Source: GCA-003244245 sp963712995
GTDB taxonomy: Bacteria; Actinomycetota; Actinomycetes; Mycobacteriales; Pseudonocardiaceae
Length of the DNA: 64,000 nt
Direction: 5' to 3'
NCBI GenBank assembly: GCA_963712995.1
Contig: CAVQKH010000017.1
Span: 1 to 64,000 of the forward strand
Shown one piece after another: positions 59,808-64,000 of the stretch. The notes beneath the pieces were generated by a model. It searched no databases and was not told the origin of the DNA. It was given only the letters and a program-made list of their open reading frames with translations. The position numbers and the translations under genes were made by a program. Each line of letters opens with the position of its first letter. The first letter of the stretch is position 1.

Positions 59808-60845
59808 ATGCGTGCACGATCGCGGTATACAACCGCTGTCCGATCACTCTTCGTCGGTGTGATCGTCCTGTCGGGGCCCGTTGCGTGTAGCGGGACGGAC
59901 ACGGACGCCGCTGCCCCACCCATCGGGGCTGGAACCGGGATGGTGCGCGTGGTGACCACGGTGGCGCCCATCACGTCGATCGTCGCGGCGGTGGCGGGAG
60001 ACCGGGTGGTGATCGATGGCTTGGTGCCGGAGGGCACCAATTCGCACACCTTCGAACCACCACCGAGTGCCGCGAAAGTGCTCAGCCAGGCCGACGTGAT
60101 CTTCATCAATGGGCTGAAGCTCGAGGACCCGACGAAGAAGCTGGCGGAGGCCAACAAGAAGGCCAGCGCCAAGCTTGTCGAGATCGGTACCATGGTTCTG
60201 CCGGAAAGCGAATACATCTATGACTTCTCCTTCCCGAAGGAGGAGGGCAAGCCCAACCCGCATCTGTGGACCGATCCCACATTTGCGATCAAGTACGCGC
60301 GGGTGGCTCGGGATGTGCTCGCCGAGGCCGACCCCGGCAACGCCGACTACTTCCGGGCCAATTACGCGTCGTTCGAGAAGCAGGCGACGCAGCTTTCGGA
60401 CGCGCTGAAGGCCGATCAGGCGAGCATCCCCGGAGGCAAACGCGAGTTGCTGACCTACCACGACGCGTACGCCTATTTCGCCAAGACTTACGGCTGGAAG
60501 GTTATCGGGGCGATCCAGCCGGAGAACTTCGAGGATCCGACACCGAAAGAGATAGCCGATCTGATCAACCAGGTCAAGGCTGAGAAAGTACCGGTGATAT
60601 TCGGCTCGGAGGTGTTCCCCTCGAAGGTGCTCGAGGAGGTCGGGCGTGCCACTGGCGCCCGGTACGAGGACACGCTGCGTGATGATGACTTGCCTGGAAC
60701 GCCGGGCCAGCCGGAACACTCCTGGACGGGCCTGATGCGCTACGACTACGCGACTATGATCAAGGGGCTGGGCGGCCAACCCACTCGGCTGTCGGCGCTG
60801 GACACCAGCCCGGCGGTGCCCGACAAGGCCAGCTACCCGCAGTGA
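59808..60845 (+). CDS. Metal ABC transporter substrate-binding lipoprotein (Mn/Zn/Fe)
   Basis: 345 residues from ATG 59808. The N-terminus has a signal sequence ending in a lipobox (VACS). Cluster A-I ligands are seen in EGTNSHTFEPPPS (His), NPHLWTDPTF (His), GSEVFPSKV (Glu) and the C-terminal Asp region, the set used by Mn/Fe/Zn-binding proteins. It would deliver metal to the permease at 61645. ATG 59772 is rejected because it lies inside the predicted promoter. Confidence 0.85.
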   Translation: MRARSRYTTAVRSLFVGVIVLSGPVACSGTDTDAAAPPIGAGTGMVRVVTTVAPITSIVAAVAGDRVVIDGLVPEGTNSHTFEPPPSAAKVLSQADVIFINGLKLEDPTKKLAEANKKASAKLVEIGTMVLPESEYIYDFSFPKEEGKPNPHLWTDPTFAIKYARVARDVLAEADPGNADYFRANYASFEKQATQLSDALKADQASIPGGKRELLTYHDAYAYFAKTYGWKVIGAIQPENFEDPTPKEIADLINQVKAEKVPVIFGSEVFPSKVLEEVGRATGARYEDTLRDDDLPGTPGQPEHSWTGLMRYDYATMIKGLGGQPTRLSALDTSPAVPDKASYPQ

Positions 60846-61618
60846 GCGCGCCCGGCGCGCCGTCGGCGGAATTGGTACGGGTTGCCGGGGCCACCTTCGG
60901 GTACGACATCAATCCCGTCCTGGTGGACGTGACTCTCACCGTGCACGCCTCGGACTTCATCGGCGTGGTCGGGCCGTCAGGGTCGGGCAAGACATCGCTG
61001 TTGCGGCTGCTGCTGGGCACCATCCGCCCCCAACAAGGCACGGTGACGCGCACACCGGACGTCGCAGTGGCCTACGTCCCGCAACTGGAGACGGTGAACT
61101 GGAACTTCCCGGTCACCGTCTTCGAATGCGTCCTGATGTCGCGGACCGGGCGCACCTGGCCGTGGCCCACCCGAGCCGAACGCGCCGAGGTCGCCAGGGT
61201 GCTGGATCGCCTGGGCATCGCACACCTCGCGCAACGACACATCCGGGAGCTTTCCGGTGGCCAGCAGCAGCGGATGTTCATCGCCCGCGCGCTGCTTCGA
61301 CGCCCTCGGCTGCTGCTGATGGACGAGCCAACCTCCGGGGTCGACGTCACCAGCCGGCACGACATGCTCCACCTCCTCGAAGAGCTCAACGCCGACGGTG
61401 TGGCGATCATGTTGACCACCCATGATCTCAATGGGGTCGCGGCGCACCTGCCCCGGCTGGTGGCCCTGCACTACCGGATCATCGCCGTCGGCCCACCGCA
61501 CGAGGTGATCAGCCCGGAGGTGCTGAGGCGTACCTTCGGCGCGCCGATGGACGTGCTGGAGCACCATGGCATACCAGTCGTACTGGATCACTACGACAAC
61601 GTCCGCTACCAGGGTTAG
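60842..61618 (+). CDS. Metal ABC transporter ATPase
   Basis: 258 residues from GTG 60842, overlapping the previous stop. Walker A GPSGSGKTS, signature LSGGQQQRMFIARAL, Walker B LLLMDEPTSGVD and H-loop LTTHDLN are all present. It powers uptake by the substrate-binding protein and permease encoded on either side. Confidence 0.92.
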   Translation: MSAPGAPSAELVRVAGATFGYDINPVLVDVTLTVHASDFIGVVGPSGSGKTSLLRLLLGTIRPQQGTVTRTPDVAVAYVPQLETVNWNFPVTVFECVLMSRTGRTWPWPTRAERAEVARVLDRLGIAHLAQRHIRELSGGQQQRMFIARALLRRPRLLLMDEPTSGVDVTSRHDMLHLLEELNADGVAIMLTTHDLNGVAAHLPRLVALHYRIIAVGPPHEVISPEVLRRTFGAPMDVLEHHGIPVVLDHYDNVRYQG

Positions 61619-61644
61619 GGCCAGCGCATGATCGAGGTATCAAC

Positions 61645-62520
61645 ATGATCGACGTGCTACTCGACCCGTTCCGCTATGCCTTCTTCGTCAAGGGTGTCAT
61701 CGTGGCCACTCTCGCCGGGGGTCTGTGCGGCCTGATCGGGGTGTACATCACCCTGCGCGGCATGAGCTACATCGGTCACGGGCTCTCACACGCCATCTTC
61801 GGTGGATTCGCGGCCAGCTCGATCATCAGCTTCAACTACTACCTCGGGGCCGGCGTATGGGGGCTGGCTTCCGCACTGGCGATCAACCGGGTCACCCGCA
61901 GCCGCCGGATCGGCGCCGACGCCGCCATCGGCGTGATCACGACAGCCTCTTTCGCACTCGGGATAGCGCTGCTCACCATATTCGGTAACAAGGGTCCGAG
62001 CTTCGACGCCGCCCTGTTCGGCAGCATCATCGGGGTCTCGGCGGCCGATGTCTGGACGCTCTGCGCCATCACCGCGTTCGCCGTCGCCGTGATCTTCTGC
62101 AACTACCGGGCGCTGCTGTTCGCCACGTTCGACCCCGACGTCGCTGACGTCAGCGGGGTGCGGGTCGCCCGGACCGATGCCCTGCTGATGCTGGTGCTGT
62201 CACTGTCCATTCTGGCCACCCTGACCGTCATCGGAGTCACCCTGGTCGCCGCGACGTTGGTGATCCCCGCCGTGGTGGCCCGGATGCTCACCAACCGGTT
62301 CGCCCGGATGCTGTGGCTGTCCACCGTCATCGGCGCGCTCTGCGGCCTGGTCGGAATGAACCTCAGCTACCACCTCGACGTGCCCTCCGGTACCACCATC
62401 GTGCTTACCGGTGCCGCCTTGTTCGCCACCGTGCTGGTGGCCACTGGTGGTCGACGGCTGCAGCGCACCATGCAACTCGACACCCACAACGAACCCGCCC
62501 CCGAGCGCATCGCACGATAG
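61645..62520 (+). CDS. Metal ABC transporter permease
   Basis: 291 residues, eight or nine membrane segments. MSYIGHGLSHAIFGGFAASSI and VLLLSLSILATLTVIGVTLVAATLVIPAVVARML are characteristic of the ABC-3 family. It completes the ABC operon, 26 bases after the ATPase. Substrate (Mn, Zn or Fe) cannot be assigned from sequence alone. Confidence 0.92.
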   Translation: MIDVLLDPFRYAFFVKGVIVATLAGGLCGLIGVYITLRGMSYIGHGLSHAIFGGFAASSIISFNYYLGAGVWGLASALAINRVTRSRRIGADAAIGVITTASFALGIALLTIFGNKGPSFDAALFGSIIGVSAADVWTLCAITAFAVAVIFCNYRALLFATFDPDVADVSGVRVARTDALLMLVLSLSILATLTVIGVTLVAATLVIPAVVARMLTNRFARMLWLSTVIGALCGLVGMNLSYHLDVPSGTTIVLTGAALFATVLVATGGRRLQRTMQLDTHNEPAPERIAR

Positions 62521-62549
62521 CGGCAAGCCGACGCTTCGGCTCCCTTATC

Positions 62550-63824
62550 TCAACTGTCCTGCTGTTCGGGGGGCTGGGGCGGTGCCTTCTGAACCGGAGC
62601 TTTCTGAGATGGAGCTTTCTGAGATGGAGACTTCTGGGACGGAGACTTCTGGGACGGACCTTTCTGGGACGGCGTCTCCGCACGGTCGGCACCCAGCGAC
62701 GGCGTCATCGCCGCATCCGGTGGTGGCACCTCCTTGTGGGCGACCTCCTCAGCGGCGCGGAGCGCGGCTGCCACCTGCGGATCTGTGGGGTTGTCGAACC
62801 ACCCGGCGACAGCTTCGTCGTCGTCCTCGGGTCGGCTCGCGGAGACGTATTCTCGGCTTGGTTCGTAGCGGAACACCCCGTCATCACCCGGGGCACCGAG
62901 CATCTTGGTGAATCCCTCCAGCGCCTTGCCGAAGTCGCTGGGCACTATCCAGACCTTGTTCGCGTCGCCCTGGGCCATCTGCGGCAACGTCTGCAGGTAC
63001 TGGTATGCGAGCAACTCGGGTGTCGGCCGGCCCGCCTTGATCGCATTGAAAACCTTCTCGATCGCCTTCGCCTGGCCCTGCGCCTGGAGGTACCGCGCGG
63101 CCCGTTCACCATGGGCGCGCAGGACGCGAGACTGCCGCTCGGCTTCCGCGGTGAGGATCGCGGCCTCCTTGGCACCCTGAGCGGAGAGGATCGCGGCCTG
63201 CTTCTGGCCCTCCGCGGTCTTGATCGCCGATTCGCGCTGGCCCTCGGCGGTGAGGATGGTGGCGCGCTTCTCCCGGTCGGCGCGCATCTGCTTCTCCATC
63301 GAGTCCTGGATGGACGGCGGTGGATCGATCGCTTTGAGCTCCACCCGGCCGACCCGGATCCCCCACCGCCCGGTCGCCTCGTCCAGCACCCCGGACAGCT
63401 GACCGTTGATGAAGTCTCGTGAGGTCAGGGTGTCCTCCAGGCTCATCCCGCCGACGACGTTACGCAATGTGGTGGTGGCCAACTGCTCGACCGCAGCGAC
63501 GTAGTTGGAGATCTCGTACACCGCGTCTTTGGGGTTGGTCACCCGGAAGTACACGACGGTGTCGATGTCCACGGTCAGGTTGTCCTTGGTGATCACTGAC
63601 TGCGGGGGGAAGGAGACCACCTGCTCCCGCAAGTCGATCCGCTGCCGGATCCGGTCGACGAAGGGCACCAGGAAGTTCAGGCCCGGGTTGAAGGTGTTGC
63701 GGTAACGGCCCAGCCTCTCGACCACCGCGGCGGACGCCTGCGGGATCACCACCACCGCCTTGACGACCGTGACAACGATCGCCAGCAGGATGACGGTCAA
63801 GACCACGACCAGGGCAACACTCAT
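62550..63824 (-). CDS. SPFH/band 7 family protein (stomatin-like)
   Basis: 424 residues from ATG 63824 with GGGGGAG six bases upstream. A signal anchor (2-25), then the SPFH domain with ERLGRYRNTFNPGLNFLVPF and NVVGGMSLEDTLTSRDFING, a coiled coil rich in AEGQ (TAEGQRESAIKTAEGQKQAA), and a C-terminal tail of about 80 residues with repeated SQK. The last repeat-coded stretch is 62596-62670. SPFH-NfeD pairs organise membrane domains and quality control. It is coupled to NfeD. Confidence 0.9.
   Translation of the reverse strand: MSVALVVVLTVILLAIVVTVVKAVVVIPQASAAVVERLGRYRNTFNPGLNFLVPFVDRIRQRIDLREQVVSFPPQSVITKDNLTVDIDTVVYFRVTNPKDAVYEISNYVAAVEQLATTTLRNVVGGMSLEDTLTSRDFINGQLSGVLDEATGRWGIRVGRVELKAIDPPPSIQDSMEKQMRADREKRATILTAEGQRESAIKTAEGQKQAAILSAQGAKEAAILTAEAERQSRVLRAHGERAARYLQAQGQAKAIEKVFNAIKAGRPTPELLAYQYLQTLPQMAQGDANKVWIVPSDFGKALEGFTKMLGAPGDDGVFRYEPSREYVSASRPEDDDEAVAGWFDNPTDPQVAAALRAAEEVAHKEVPPPDAAMTPSLGADRAETPSQKGPSQKSPSQKSPSQKAPSQKAPVQKAPPQPPEQQDS
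62596..62670 (-). repeat. Five 15-bp units encoding an SQK-rich pentapeptide repeat
   Basis: Units (plus strand) are GGAGCTTTCTGAGAT twice, GGAGACTTCTGGGAC twice and GGACCTTTCTGGGAC once. The protein reads GPSQKSPSQKSPSQKAPSQK in the C-terminal tail. Confidence 0.85.
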
Positions 63825-64000
63825 GGAAGCTCCCCCATCACAACGGCAGTCGCTCCGGAGATGTTCATCACCGTCACGCGCTGGCCAGGCTCCAGTACCT
63901 CGGTTTCGTCGTACGCTCGCGCAGACCACAGCTCACCGCGAAGCTTGATCTTGCCACCGTGCGCGTCGACGGTGCTGATAACGATCGCCTTGTCGCCTAG
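63821..64000 (-). CDS. NfeD-like protein, 3' end only
   Basis: The last 59 residues, with GDKAIVISTVDAHGGKIKLR and a final ATAVVMGELP, form the OB-fold of NfeD proteins. The stop overlaps the SPFH start by four bases. The 5' part is beyond the window edge, so length and type cannot be judged. Confidence 0.7.
   Translation of the reverse strand, partial: LGDKAIVISTVDAHGGKIKLRGELWSARAYDETEVLEPGQRVTVMNISGATAVVMGELP

Noticed and set aside
1..64000. Possible CRISPR arrays, tRNA and rRNA genes
   Set aside because: No repeat-spacer series, cloverleaf set or rRNA-like stretch was recognised by eye; no search could be run, so absence is not proven.

Overview
High-GC, single-chromosome-like actinobacterial sequence. 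The RNA polymerase-binding protein RbpA, an Lnt/Ppm1 pair as in mycobacteria, a group 1h (actinobacterial, formerly group 5) [NiFe]-hydrogenase, a class IV lanthipeptide cluster and likely leaderless GTG-start genes point to a filamentous or rod-shaped actinomycete. The FxsA-amidohydrolase-Lnt-Ppm1-RbpA order is most like Pseudonocardiales, but this is an inference from gene content, not from a search.

Region 1-8.7 kb is accessory and decayed. A RIT element (three overlapping tyrosine recombinase genes, 88-bp inverted ends, 7-bp core repeat) sits inside the catalytic-Asp codon of a Mu/TniA-type transposase gene; the transposase 3' half and its ATPase partner follow. Then come three broken genes (a GAF-GAF-ANTAR regulator, an RsbW-like kinase, a VOC protein), one intact small helical protein and a 51-aa secreted peptide too short for ordinary gene calling.

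Region 8.9-12.7 kb holds a 5'-3' exonuclease, an M24 peptidase, a two-domain protoglobin-like protein and a PspC-domain peptide. Region 12.7-30.9 kb is the hydrogenase locus. hypB and hypA are on the minus strand and hypF on the plus strand. A TPR-type regulator follows. The main minus-strand operon runs from about 30,844 down to 18,116: SIS-HypC-SIS, hhyS, hhyL, a NifU/Cys4 fusion, DUF5947-like, DUF6084-like, a 433-aa protein, the maturation protease, a 37-aa membrane peptide, hypC, hypD, hypE, a 96-aa protein and a PD-(D/E)XK-like iron-sulfur protein whose active site looks dead. A CRP-like palindrome precedes the operon. The hyp genes would build the Fe(CN)2CO/Ni centre, the protease would trim HhyL, and the enzyme would oxidise H2, probably at trace levels as known for group 1h.

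Region 31.1-45.0 kb is a conserved core block (fxsA, amidohydrolase, lnt, ppm1, rbpA) interrupted between amidohydrolase and lnt by a complete class IV lanthipeptide cluster: synthetase LanL, prolyl-oligopeptidase-type protease, venezuelin-like precursor and two ABC half-transporters.

Region 45.3-64 kb holds a glycerophosphodiesterase, a zinc ribbon peptide, a 23-aa Cys-rich peptide, glycolate oxidase glcDEF, a Tat lipoprotein M20 peptidase, NhaA, a membrane protein with an HESTH motif, a GlsB-type protein, a 41-aa peptide beside a BBE-like FAD oxidase, a TVP38 protein, a succinate-semialdehyde dehydrogenase, a Mn/Zn/Fe ABC importer, and an SPFH protein with the 3' end of its NfeD partner. 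Several coding regions carry exact in-frame tandem repeats of 15 or 18 bp. No tRNA, rRNA or CRISPR array was recognised by eye.
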